Shown: positions 1 to 8,683, numbered from the stretch's first letter. The stretch is DNA of 30,146 nucleotides from JAQWQB01 sp047636995 (GCA_047636995.1 JBLIGQ010000034.1:1-30146), one strand, 5' to 3'. Translations and numbers: made by a program. Notes: generated by a model from the letters alone, not told the origin.

Positions 1-3000
1 CTTCTTCAACAGTCAATTCAACTTCAACATTCATGTCACAGTTGTCTTCAGCAATTGGGAAAACAACAGCAGGAAGTTCATCTGAACATTCAACAGTCTC
101 ATTCGCCGGGAACTCACTCCATGTTGGTGAAGTTGTATCTACCACAGTAATAGTAGTAGAAGCCATGCTTACGTTTTCACAGTAATCAGTGGCAGTCCAA
201 GTCCAAACAATAGAATATGAATTTTCACATATTCCAGGAATGATTTCTTCGCTAAACGTAACGTCAACTTCAAGTGAACAGTTATCAGAAACATCTGCTC
301 CTTCAGCACCAGGTGCTGTGGGTAAGTTGTCACATTCAACCGTCTCGTCAGCTGGCGTAATGATTACCGGAGGCGTGATATCAAGAATAGTAATGTACTG
401 TTCAACAGATACAGTGTTTCCACATTCATCAGTTGCAGTGTAGAAACGTACAAGTACGCCCATACAACCACCTGATTGGTTTTGTGTTTCAAGAGTCACG
501 GTTACTTCGCCACAGTTATCTTCAAAAACTGGACCTGGAACTGAATCCACATCTTCACAGTTTGCAGAAGACTGAACGTCGTAATCATTTACAGTAGGAG
601 CAGTTGTATCAACTACAGTGATTGTCTGTGTTGCAGAAACCGGCTCGTTGCATTCGTCACTTAAAGTGAACGTTCGCACAAGTGTATATTCTTGTGGACA
701 GTCACCATCAATAGTTTCAGAAGCAACAGTGTAAACTACTTCTTGACAGTTGTCTTCACCTAAAGCATCTTCGAAGTTAATTTCTTCGTCACACTCATAT
801 GTTGCATCGGCAGGCACGAATGTGAATACAGGTGCAACAATATCAATTACAGTGATTGTCTGAGTAGAATCAGTTCTATTCCCACAACAATCGATTACAG
901 ACCAAGTACGTGTGAAACTATAGTTACATGAAGACCCTTCATTTTCACTCTCTACCATTGGTAGCAAAATAACATCACAGTCACAGTTATCAATCGCTTC
1001 TACACCTTCAAAGACAGGTACAGGAACCATATCGCATTCTACCAGTAAATCTGCTGGAAAAACGGTAAACTCTGGAGGAGTTGTATCATCAACAGTTACT
1101 GTGTAAGAGTCAATGTTTACATTTCCACAAGTATCTTCAGCACGGAAGAAGTAAGTGAATTCATCAAAGTTCACGCATGGAAGCTCTCCACTTGGAGTAC
1201 ATTCCTTGTCAACGTTGATATCACCATGTCCATTAACTGGCTCACCATTCAATGTTCCAGAGTAAGTAAACCAACCACTCATACCGAATTGAGCATTCTT
1301 ATTGTTTGCAGCTTCTCCACATTGGAAACCGTAGTAGTAGTTACTTGGCATGTGGTACATAGACAAGGTAGATCCTTCAAATTCACCAATACCTGTAAGG
1401 GTTGAGAATCCGTTTACCATTTCCATGTAAGACCAAGTAGTCCATAGGTCACCGCCAGCAGCAGCAAAACCAGCGTCGTCTTTGTAAGAGCGACCTAGTT
1501 CTTCAGACCAAGTAGTCCAATCAACTGTATTTTCAAACCAGAAATCAACGATAAATCCTTGATTTTCGTTCATGTTGTTCACAACAGTTCCAAAAGCGTG
1601 AGCAGTACCATCATTGAATTGTACAAAGCTCAGAGGTCCATCAGGAACAAAATCGTCAGTCATAGAAACACCTGATGTTTCAAGAACGGGCAACCAAATA
1701 GCCCAGTCATCACCAAGTCCGTATGCAGTAGTTGCAACACATTCGTTAATTGGAAAACCAGTTTCGCTAGTGAATACAGTTGTAGAAACTACGTCTGCAC
1801 ATGCATCTTCAGCTTCAGGCTCAACAGGCTCTGGTACATCTTCAATGCACTGAACTGTAAAGCTCTCAGGAAGGTTCGTGAATTCAGGAGCTGTAGTATC
1901 GAAGAATTCGCATACAACATCGAAAGATTCAGTTGTGTTTCCACAATCATCTTGTGCAGAGAAGGTCCATACAACACGCGCAACCATAGGACACTCTAAA
2001 TCTTCTGGTCCTTCAATAGTCTGTGTATAAGTAGGGAATACTTCGTCATCACATGCATCAGTTGCAGTTGGGAAGAAATACCCTTGTGCTTCTAGTTGCT
2101 CGTTGAACAAAGGATACAATTCAGCAAGGTCAAAAATTGACAACTCACCATTTGTAAAATCTTCTAGGAAGTTCCCGTTAAATACGCTCCACTCAAGTGA
2201 GTAATAAAGCGGTGGAACTACCAATTCTGGTTCTTGTGTATCAACTACAATGATGGTCTGTGTTGCAATAACCGGCTCGTTGCATTCGTCACTTAAAGTG
2301 AACGTTCGCACAAGTGTATATTCTTGTGGACAGTCACCAGCAATAGTTTCAGAGGCAACAGTGTAAACTACTTCTTGACAGTTGTCTTCACCTAAAGCAT
2401 CTTCGAAGGTAATGTATACGTCACACTCATATGTTGCATCGGCAGGCACGAATGTGAATACAGGTGCAACAATATCAATCAAAGTGATTGTCTGAGTACA
2501 CATATCCATTTCCTCACCTGCACTAACCATCCATGTTCTAGCGATGATTGTAGTACAGTTGTCAGAACTTACTTCATCGTCCATGAAACTAACTGTAATA
2601 TCACCTTCGAAACAAGGATCAATGTCTACAACAGGAAGACCAGTTGCTTCAGGAGCGGTTGAATCTCCACATTCTCCTGTTACGTCTGTTGCACAACCAA
2701 TAGATAAGTTAGGAACGCAGTTATTGCATTGCTCAACGATTACAGTAATCGTTCTAACAGTTGATGCTTCAGGAGTTCCATTGTCAGTTCCTGTGAATAC
2801 AAAATCGAATGAACCTTGCTCAGAAGTATCAATCGTTACGATTGTTGAAGATGGGTTACCAGCAGTATTGGTATCTATAGAAATGTTGTCATTTCCTGAT
2901 ACTACTACTGAAACTTCTTGATTTCCTTCTGGTCCGATAAAACCAACTGAGAATTGAAGATCATCACCTTGACATACAACTGTATTTCCGTTTGGAAATC

Positions 3001-3919
3001 CTTGTGCAACTGGTGGGAAGTTATTCGCATCACCTACGTTGAACTGGAAACACTGATCATCTAACCAATGAACTCCGTCTGTTTCGCCGTTAGGCCCATC
3101 ATAATCTTCAGTATCAGTTCCAAAACGTCCAATTTGAATAAAGTCTTCTCCGTTTCCAGAGTTTACACCAACCGTTGCTGGTGCGCCACCGAAACCATCT
3201 ACCCCTTCTGAAGCATCACCTGTTGTCCAACCCATATCAAGGTAGTTGAAGGCAATGTTATTTCCAGCGTCTAGAACAGGATCTGTTCCATCTGTAAGGA
3301 TAACTTGGAATGTATTTCTAAGAGCAGGGTCAGGGTTTTGATTATACACCCCTACTTCAACCCAGTTCACATACAACGCGTTATCGGTAACAATGTACCA
3401 CACCTCACCTAAACCATTGCGCGTATCAACATCACCCCAGAAAGGAGCAATCATTGGCGTCGCAATTGGGAAGCCATCTGACGTAAACGAAGAAAGTCCG
3501 TTGTTAAACGTAACATTTCCGTTGTTGTTTAAGTAGAAGGAAGTGTAAGTATCCCCATACAGGTCAAAACTAAACGGCAATGCGATTGGTCCTTGTGAAC
3601 CATCATCATTTCCAGGAAAGTTTGTCCAAGTAGCAGGATCATGTGCAATGTAGCAATCACCATCACGGTTTGCTGCATCTGCCAAATAGTGACTTACATC
3701 TGGCATGTCACCATCATAATCTATGCTCAGGCTTGGCAGAACTAAAGTACCAGCAATTTTGGAGTTAGTATACTCGGCAGAGCCGGCTTGCGGAGCCTGC
3801 GCAAGCATAGAAAAAGCTGACAACATTAGTGTCAGCGTCATGCTCACTGCAAGGATTCTCCTTGCGAGAAGGTTGGGACTTGGAAAAGCCGAGACCTTCG
3901 AAACTGTAGAGAGTTTCAT
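1..3919 (-). CDS. Giant secreted adhesin-like protein, NIDO-like domain plus HYR/Ig-like repeats (partial, C-terminus off the left edge)
   Basis: An open frame of 1306 codons starts at ATG 3919 and runs off position 1 without a stop. Residues 20-42 form a signal peptide (a hydrophobic stretch ending LSAFSMLAQA). Residues about 112-295 resemble a NIDO (nidogen-like) domain, with LPFSFDLYG, FYLNNNGNVTF and IAPFWGDVDT. From about residue 300 onward there are roughly nine HYR/Ig-like units, recognisable by patterns such as APVFTFVPADATYECD and TVTVDDTTPPEF, with regularly placed cysteines. Residues about 716-911 are a different, Trp/Tyr-rich module that I cannot name. Two units are near-identical (DNA 610-866 and 2242-2498). 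Such proteins in Bacteroidota are usually exported by T9SS, but the sorting domain would lie outside the window. A surface adhesin or matrix role is inferred from architecture only. A TAnnTTTG-type promoter lies about 60 bp upstream of the start. Confidence 0.88.
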   Translation of the reverse strand, partial: MKLSTVSKVSAFPSPNLLARRILAVSMTLTLMLSAFSMLAQAPQAGSAEYTNSKIAGTLVLPSLSIDYDGDMPDVSHYLADAANRDGDCYIAHDPATWTNFPGNDDGSQGPIALPFSFDLYGDTYTSFYLNNNGNVTFNNGLSSFTSDGFPIATPMIAPFWGDVDTRNGLGEVWYIVTDNALYVNWVEVGVYNQNPDPALRNTFQVILTDGTDPVLDAGNNIAFNYLDMGWTTGDASEGVDGFGGAPATVGVNSGNGEDFIQIGRFGTDTEDYDGPNGETDGVHWLDDQCFQFNVGDANNFPPVAQGFPNGNTVVCQGDDLQFSVGFIGPEGNQEVSVVVSGNDNISIDTNTAGNPSSTIVTIDTSEQGSFDFVFTGTDNGTPEASTVRTITVIVEQCNNCVPNLSIGCATDVTGECGDSTAPEATGLPVVDIDPCFEGDITVSFMDDEVSSDNCTTIIARTWMVSAGEEMDMCTQTITLIDIVAPVFTFVPADATYECDVYITFEDALGEDNCQEVVYTVASETIAGDCPQEYTLVRTFTLSDECNEPVIATQTIIVVDTQEPELVVPPLYYSLEWSVFNGNFLEDFTNGELSIFDLAELYPLFNEQLEAQGYFFPTATDACDDEVFPTYTQTIEGPEDLECPMVARVVWTFSAQDDCGNTTESFDVVCEFFDTTAPEFTNLPESFTVQCIEDVPEPVEPEAEDACADVVSTTVFTSETGFPINECVATTAYGLGDDWAIWLPVLETSGVSMTDDFVPDGPLSFVQFNDGTAHAFGTVVNNMNENQGFIVDFWFENTVDWTTWSEELGRSYKDDAGFAAAGGDLWTTWSYMEMVNGFSTLTGIGEFEGSTLSMYHMPSNYYYGFQCGEAANNKNAQFGMSGWFTYSGTLNGEPVNGHGDINVDKECTPSGELPCVNFDEFTYFFRAEDTCGNVNIDSYTVTVDDTTPPEFTVFPADLLVECDMVPVPVFEGVEAIDNCDCDVILLPMVESENEGSSCNYSFTRTWSVIDCCGNRTDSTQTITVIDIVAPVFTFVPADATYECDEEINFEDALGEDNCQEVVYTVASETIDGDCPQEYTLVRTFTLSDECNEPVSATQTITVVDTTAPTVNDYDVQSSANCEDVDSVPGPVFEDNCGEVTVTLETQNQSGGCMGVLVRFYTATDECGNTVSVEQYITILDITPPVIITPADETVECDNLPTAPGAEGADVSDNCSLEVDVTFSEEIIPGICENSYSIVWTWTATDYCENVSMASTTITVVDTTSPTWSEFPANETVECSDELPAVVFPIAEDNCDMNVEVELTVEE
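610..866 (-). repeat. Internal 257-bp repeat of the giant adhesin gene, copy B
   Basis: This segment matches 2242-2498 along its whole length with no gaps and roughly a dozen mismatches by eye. It encodes about one HYR-like unit (residues 1018-1103 of the adhesin), including the stretch EDNCQEVVYTVASETI. The mismatches are concentrated around 774-785 and at the two ends. Confidence 0.9.
2242..2498 (-). repeat. Internal 257-bp repeat of the giant adhesin gene, copy A
   Basis: This is the partner of 610-866, encoding residues 474-560 of the same protein. Long identical tracts in a gene whose other HYR-like units are strongly diverged point to a recent duplication or gene conversion within the gene. 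Confidence 0.9.
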
Positions 3920-3977
3920 AAATTGTAAGAGATTATTGTTCAGAGTTAAATCTTGTTGGAGGTAAAAATACCCAATA

Positions 3978-4005
3978 CAAAGGTAAGACTATTTTTATTA
4001 ACAAA
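3978..4005 (-). promoter_or_regulatory. Putative Bacteroidota-type promoter of the giant adhesin gene
   Basis: On the minus strand a perfect TAnnTTTG box (TACCTTTG, 3978-3985) follows a TTTG box (4002-4005) after 16 bp, slightly shorter than the usual 17-23. Transcription would begin near 3971, leaving a leader of about 50 nt before ATG 3919. Assignment rests on consensus matching only. Confidence 0.5.
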
Positions 4006-4122
4006 CCCATACTTATTGTTTTTCGTCTAAACTAACCACCCCTTCATCTCTTTATTATCTCTTTTCGTCGGGAATCAGAACTTCTGCTTTTATTTTTGGT
4101 TATTTGTAGTTAAACAACATCG

Positions 4123-4587
4123 ATGACTCATTTAGCAAGAGGGGCCGCTGCACCCGAATTCAATTCGAACGACCAAGAAGGAAATGAAATTACGCTCTCC
4201 ACCTATAAAGGAAAGAAACTAGCGTTGTATTTTTACCCAAGGGACCTCACTCCAACTTGCACAACGCAAGCCTGCAACCTTAGAGACAACCATGACATAC
4301 TCAAAAAGCATAACATCGAAATTTTAGGTGTGAATGATGATGATGACAAAAAGCATCAACGCTTTATTAATAAGTATGAACTTCCTTTTCCTTTGCTTGT
4401 AGATTCTGAGCGTACTGTTTTAAAGGCGTATGGCGTATGGGGAGCAAAAAAATTCATGGGGAAAGAATTTGATGGCACCCACCGCACTACCTTTTTGATT
4501 GACGAAAATGGCATCATTGTAGATGTCATTCAAAAAGTAAAAGCCAAGATTCATTCAGAACAAATTATTGAAGGTTTCGGACTTTAA
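4123..4587 (+). CDS. bcp: Thioredoxin-dependent thiol peroxidase, Bcp/PrxQ type (copy 1)
   Basis: A 154-aa peroxiredoxin that reduces hydrogen peroxide and organic peroxides in the cytoplasm, recycled by thioredoxin. The active-site segment is YFYPRDLTPTCTTQAC, with T43, the likely peroxidatic C46 and the likely resolving C51 five residues later, as in the PrxQ/Bcp group. R121 in THRTTFLID matches the conserved active-site arginine. The length is normal for the family. It lies divergent from the giant adhesin gene and about 100 bp upstream of recA. A second Bcp gene is at 28597-29055. The two copies differ markedly outside the active site, so they are not a recent duplication. Confidence 0.95.
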   Translation: MTHLARGAAAPEFNSNDQEGNEITLSTYKGKKLALYFYPRDLTPTCTTQACNLRDNHDILKKHNIEILGVNDDDDKKHQRFINKYELPFPLLVDSERTVLKAYGVWGAKKFMGKEFDGTHRTTFLIDENGIIVDVIQKVKAKIHSEQIIEGFGL

Positions 4588-4634
4588 CCTTTCACACACA
4601 AAAAAGTATCAAACGTTGACAAATTAGATGCACT

Positions 4635-4670
4635 ACGTAAGTACATTACGTTCATAAATAAATACTTTAG
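4635..4670 (+). promoter_or_regulatory. Inverted repeat (possible operator) and -7-like box upstream of recA
   Basis: ACGTAA (4635-4640), GTACA, TTACGT (4646-4651) form a perfect 6-5-6 inverted repeat. A TACTTTAG sequence at 4663-4670 is one mismatch from TAnnTTTG and lies 15 bp before the recA ATG at 4686. The repeat would sit just upstream of, or within the spacer of, a promoter at that box, where a repressor could block transcription. Binding by a LexA-like protein is inference; the sequence does not match the E. coli or B. subtilis SOS box. Confidence 0.35.
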
Positions 4671-4685
4671 CGAAAATTCAGAAGC

Positions 4686-5684
4686 ATGGCGACCGAAGTA
4701 AATAAAGAAAAATTAAAAGCGTTACAACTAACGCTAGACAAGTTAGAGAAGACGTATGGCAAGGGTGCTGTAATGAAGCTTGGTGATAACGCAGTTGAAC
4801 AAATTGAAGTAATACCAACAGGTTCATTGACCATAGATCTTGCTCTAGGCATAGGCGGTTTCCCAAAAGGAAGAGTTGTTGAAATCTACGGACCAGAATC
4901 TTCAGGAAAGACAACCCTTGCAATCCATGCAATTGCGGAAGCGCAAAAAAAGGGAGGTATCTGCGCATTCATTGATGCTGAGCATGCCTTTGATAAGTTT
5001 TATGCTGAAAATCTTGGTGTAAAAACAGAAGATCTATTAATCTCTCAGCCAGACAACGGAGAACAAGCATTGGAAATCACTGAGAATTTGATTCGTTCTG
5101 GGGCCATTGACTTAATTGTAATTGATTCTGTTGCTGCACTTACTCCTAGAGCTGAGATAGAAGGAGAAATGGCTGATTCACAGGTTGGACTGCAAGCCCG
5201 TCTTATGTCAAAGGCACTTAGAAAGTTGACCTCTACCATTAGTAAAACAGGATGCTGCTGTATTTTCATCAACCAGTTAAGAGAAAAAATCGGCGTTATG
5301 TTCGGTAATCCTGAAACGACAACCGGTGGTAATGCTTTGAAATTTTACTCTTCTGTTAGAATTGATATTCGTAGATCTTCTCAGATCAAAGATGGCGACA
5401 AAGTTGTTGGAAATAGAACGAAGGTGAAAGTTGTAAAAAACAAAGTAGCCCCTCCTTTTCAGAGAGCTGAATTCGATATCATGTACGGATTGGGGATTTC
5501 CAAAACCGGTGAGATTATTGACATTGGTGTTGAGCTAAATATCATCAAGAAAAGTGGCTCATGGTTTTCTTATGGAGACACCAAACTTGGTCAAGGACGT
5601 GATGCTGTGAAATCATTACTTCTAGATAACCAAGAATTAATGGATGAGCTTGAAGAAAAAATTAAAGTAGAATTAAAAAAATAA
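4686..5684 (+). CDS. recA: Recombinase RecA
   Basis: A 332-aa RecA, slightly shorter than the E. coli protein (about 350), with the difference in the acidic C-terminal tail. Walker A is GPESSGKT at residues 69-76 (K75). The catalytic glutamate is E99 in FIDAEHAFD, Walker B is LIVIDSVAAL at 143-152, and loop L2 begins NQLREKIGVMFGNPETTTGG at 196. RecA forms filaments on single-stranded DNA, drives strand exchange and activates self-cleavage of SOS repressors where these exist. The ATG at 4686 gives the standard N-terminus. The gene is followed by a strong hairpin terminator at 5701, so it is probably monocistronic or co-transcribed only with the upstream bcp. Confidence 0.99.
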   Translation: MATEVNKEKLKALQLTLDKLEKTYGKGAVMKLGDNAVEQIEVIPTGSLTIDLALGIGGFPKGRVVEIYGPESSGKTTLAIHAIAEAQKKGGICAFIDAEHAFDKFYAENLGVKTEDLLISQPDNGEQALEITENLIRSGAIDLIVIDSVAALTPRAEIEGEMADSQVGLQARLMSKALRKLTSTISKTGCCCIFINQLREKIGVMFGNPETTTGGNALKFYSSVRIDIRRSSQIKDGDKVVGNRTKVKVVKNKVAPPFQRAEFDIMYGLGISKTGEIIDIGVELNIIKKSGSWFSYGDTKLGQGRDAVKSLLLDNQELMDELEEKIKVELKK

Positions 5685-5700
5685 GCACTGTATTGTTTCT

Positions 5701-5731
5701 AAAAAGCCCAGTCTCTGTACTGGGCTTTTTT
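5701..5731 (+). terminator. Rho-independent terminator of recA
   Basis: AAAAAGCCCAGT pairs with ACTGGGCTTTTT around a 6-nt loop (CTCTGT) and is followed by a T-rich tail. It begins 16 bp after the recA stop. Its position argues against the earlier in-frame start of the next gene at 5693. Confidence 0.9.
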
Positions 5732-5758
5732 ATTTTGCACTCTTTAATTCCTGTCACA

Positions 5759-6793
5759 ATGAAGCACCTTCTTTTTCCCTTTCTAGTAATTGCAACATTA
5801 TCAGCATGTGAAGAGACGCCTGTTGCGTCAAACATTGAGAATAATCAATCGGCTACAATTGGCCAGGCTGACACCATGCTTGCCTTTCTCAACGACCAAA
5901 TCATCCAATCACCTTCAGATCCTGATGTTTTTCTGGAGCGCGGTCGTTACCATTGGAGTAAAGGAAATGACTTCAATGCCCTCAACGATCTAGATGCTGC
6001 CTTAACGGTAGATTCTACACGGGCTGACATCTACCTTGAACGTGCAGAACTTTACTATAAAAGTAAAAACTTCGAAGCGGCCTTAGATGACTATAAAAAG
6101 TGTGTAGACCTAGATGCCACAAACACCTTGGGCTTGATCAGATTGGCGACGATGAACATTCACTTCAGAAATTACGAAAAAGCCATTCAACAGTTGAATC
6201 AGAGTCTACAGCAAGACGACAAACTTTCTGAAGCCTATTATTTAAAGGGACGTATTTACAAAGAAATTGGTGACACTTCGCTTTCAGCATCTAGCTACCA
6301 AACAGCAATAGAAGTTGACCCGAACTATTATGAATCCTACGTTGAAGTTGCACTTCTTTACGCTAAAGCCAAGAGTGACCTTGCTATTGAATACAACACA
6401 ACAGCCATTGAGATCAGACCAAAAAGTATTGAAGCTCGTTATAATTTAGCCATCTATCTCCAAGAGACTGGCTTTAAAGATTATACACGTTATGAAAAAG
6501 CTTTACATCAATACACGAAGATTCTTGAAATCGACCCTAACAATGCTTCTGCGTCATTCAATACTGGCTTTGTCTATTTGGAATACCTACAAGACTATGA
6601 TGCAGGAATTAAGGCTTTTACAGATGCGATAAGTCTTCTCCCAAACTACACACAAGCTTATTACAACAGAGGATTGTGCTATGAAAGTCTAGGTAACAAA
6701 AATGAAGCTTTAATGAATTACAATACTGCACTCACCATAACCCCAACCTTCACTTCAGCTGCAATAGCCAAAGGAAGAGTCCTTTCAGAATGA
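5759..6793 (+). CDS. TPR-repeat lipoprotein
   Basis: A 344-aa protein starting at ATG 5759. An in-frame start at 5693 is rejected because it would read through the recA terminator and hide the signal peptide. The N-terminus MKHLLFPFLVIATLSAC is a lipoprotein signal with a lipobox LSAC (C17). From about residue 50 to the end there are consecutive tetratricopeptide repeats with the usual W-LG-Y-A-F-A-P pattern, for example AYYLKGRIYKEIGDTSLSAS and AYYNRGLCYESLGNKNEALM. Such lipoproteins are membrane-anchored scaffolds for protein-protein contacts; the partner cannot be told from sequence. The stop codon TGA (6791-6793) directly abuts the stop of the convergent gene on the other strand. Confidence 0.88.
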   Translation: MKHLLFPFLVIATLSACEETPVASNIENNQSATIGQADTMLAFLNDQIIQSPSDPDVFLERGRYHWSKGNDFNALNDLDAALTVDSTRADIYLERAELYYKSKNFEAALDDYKKCVDLDATNTLGLIRLATMNIHFRNYEKAIQQLNQSLQQDDKLSEAYYLKGRIYKEIGDTSLSASSYQTAIEVDPNYYESYVEVALLYAKAKSDLAIEYNTTAIEIRPKSIEARYNLAIYLQETGFKDYTRYEKALHQYTKILEIDPNNASASFNTGFVYLEYLQDYDAGIKAFTDAISLLPNYTQAYYNRGLCYESLGNKNEALMNYNTALTITPTFTSAAIAKGRVLSE

Positions 6794-8668
6794 TTACAAA
6801 TCCCCAAAAGGATTCCATTTAATGTCGTGATTAATTTTCCCCGAAGCATCATATTCAAACGGAACAATTAATAGGATTGGACGAAATAGCACTTCATTCG
6901 TTTCTAAGTTCCTTACCGTGCAATACACCTGAACACTTAAGTAAAGATTCATTTCTGATCCTGGAACTTCCATCTCAACGAATCCTCTTGACGGAGATCC
7001 GCTTACCAGTTTATTCATTCCCGCTCTTTCCATGAGTACTTCATTCCGTCCGTCAGAAAGCCACTCATATTTCTCTCCTAGGTCAAACTCAATGTAAACG
7101 GAGTTCATTCCTCTTCCGATTATTTCTGTATCGAGCACTATTTTGTCCCCTTCATTAAAAGCCTCTGCCCCTTCAAATAACTTTTCATATCCTAAAAAAT
7201 CTATGGTACTTGTTTTTCCTTTTTTGAGTTTCACCTTTCTTAAACGTTGATTGGCCTGATCAGCAACGATCAATTCTTTCTCCCAAACCACCATTCCCAT
7301 CGGATGGAAAAACTCAGTCGATTTACCGTTCTTCCCATTTGAATAACCCGCATCTCCGCCAGCAAGAATTTCCACCTGCCCAGCATCCAATTTCACAATT
7401 CTATTCAAATAAGGCTGCGAAAGATAAATGCTCTTGTCGTGACTGACTATACCTCCATATCCTCCAAAATTTTGAGTTGAATCATTAGGAAAAAGATGGA
7501 CATCAGTAAGGATATCTTTTTCCATTCGTTTCAGGTGTGCTTCTGATCCGTCTGTTATATATATCACCCCATTTTCATCCATTGTCATATCAGTAGGCTG
7601 CTCTAATTGAGCACCGCCCAACCCGAGAGGCAAAGCACTTTTCACTGAAACATCCAAACTCCAAATCTCATTGACCCCCGACATTGCAATGAGCAGTTTC
7701 CCTTCTTTCAATAACAAACCAGCAGGGAAATTTAATGGTCCTGAAGTTGAGTCTACTCTTGTTTCTTTTTGAAAAGCAAGTTTTCCATTTCCCAGAATGG
7801 CCTTGATAGTTCTTTCCTTAATATTCACCACTTTGATCTTGTGGTTCCAAGAATCAGTAACATACAGCAAGTCTTTAGATTCATCTAATGCCAGGTATGC
7901 TGGGTGGTTAAGCTGAGCTGCTCCCCACTTTCCATCTCTATCACCTTTTACACCTGTTCCAATCACATCAATCACTTGACCATCAATCCCCATCACAAGA
8001 ACTCTATTGTTTCCTGCATCTGCAATGTACATCTCACTATACCGACTTGAAACTGCTAAAGACTGAGGGAAACTCATTGCCTGTTTTACGTTTTTCAACT
8101 TTGCAGAAGCATTAAAGTCATTGGTCTGAATTTCAAGAACTTTTAGCTGATCCTTTGATAAACCAGCAAGAACTAGCTCTAGTTCTTCTATCCCTTCTTC
8201 TCCTATGTACTCCCCATTCTGCTGAGCATCCGCTCGAACCCCCTTAATGACAGGTAGTTCTTGCTCTTTTTTTAGTTTGAGTCCTGAAAGGTCATGTGCC
8301 AAAATGATCGGGTGATTCAGCTGGTACTGTCGGACTAGCGCCTCAACATCATTTTCAGACATGCCATCAGAAATCTCTGGCGTCAGCACAGAAACAAATA
8401 CCGCAAAAGGATATTCATTTTGCAATCTGTTAACCACTTTTACAGATGCTTGACAATTAATATCGAAAGGATTCCAAACATGAATATAGACCAATCTATC
8501 TGAGACATCAAATACGGAAAAGGTCTTTTGGGCATTGAACCATTTAGCCTGCTTTGGTAGAGTTATTCCGCGCTCTGCTTGTTTAAAGAAATAGAGGGAA
8601 TCTCTTTTCGCTTGTGACGACGCTAGAATTGAAGTACAGCAAATTAGAACAATCAGGACAAGTCTCAT
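6794..8668 (-). CDS. Secreted thioredoxin-fold/NHL beta-propeller protein (NHLRC2-like)
   Basis: A 624-aa protein from ATG 8668, which gives a clean signal peptide (MRLVLIVLICCTSILASSQA). A further upstream ATG at 8704 would add 12 residues encoded across a palindrome and is less likely. Residues about 40-175 look like a thioredoxin fold (LVYIHVWNPFDINCQASVKV). Residues about 195-490 are NHL propeller blades (MYIADAGNNRVLV, LYVTDSWNHKIKVV, ELIVADQANQRLRKV), followed by a beta-rich C-terminal domain. This order matches NHLRC2-type proteins, where the thioredoxin site is CCINC; here only the last cysteine (C72 of FDINC) remains, so redox activity is doubtful. A periplasmic or surface location is inferred. 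It is transcribed convergently with the TPR lipoprotein gene, with no gap. Confidence 0.82.
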   Translation of the reverse strand: MRLVLIVLICCTSILASSQAKRDSLYFFKQAERGITLPKQAKWFNAQKTFSVFDVSDRLVYIHVWNPFDINCQASVKVVNRLQNEYPFAVFVSVLTPEISDGMSENDVEALVRQYQLNHPIILAHDLSGLKLKKEQELPVIKGVRADAQQNGEYIGEEGIEELELVLAGLSKDQLKVLEIQTNDFNASAKLKNVKQAMSFPQSLAVSSRYSEMYIADAGNNRVLVMGIDGQVIDVIGTGVKGDRDGKWGAAQLNHPAYLALDESKDLLYVTDSWNHKIKVVNIKERTIKAILGNGKLAFQKETRVDSTSGPLNFPAGLLLKEGKLLIAMSGVNEIWSLDVSVKSALPLGLGGAQLEQPTDMTMDENGVIYITDGSEAHLKRMEKDILTDVHLFPNDSTQNFGGYGGIVSHDKSIYLSQPYLNRIVKLDAGQVEILAGGDAGYSNGKNGKSTEFFHPMGMVVWEKELIVADQANQRLRKVKLKKGKTSTIDFLGYEKLFEGAEAFNEGDKIVLDTEIIGRGMNSVYIEFDLGEKYEWLSDGRNEVLMERAGMNKLVSGSPSRGFVEMEVPGSEMNLYLSVQVYCTVRNLETNEVLFRPILLIVPFEYDASGKINHDIKWNPFGDL

Positions 8669-8683
8669 AGTATGGGTTTGAGT

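Noticed and set aside
610..2498. Paired 257-bp repeats as insertion-sequence ends
   Set aside because: Both copies are direct, lie in frame and encode a domain unit; there is no transposase or inverted termini.
189..3965. Several Ser/Thr/Val-rich open frames on the plus strand at the left edge
   Set aside because: All are shadows of the uninterrupted minus-strand adhesin gene, whose frame has coherent repeats.
4095..4122. GTTATTTG as a -7 promoter box for the first bcp gene
   Set aside because: It matches only six of eight positions and has no TTTG partner at suitable distance.
5693..5758. Earlier in-frame start of the TPR lipoprotein gene
   Set aside because: It would translate through the recA terminator hairpin and place the lipoprotein signal peptide 22 residues inside.
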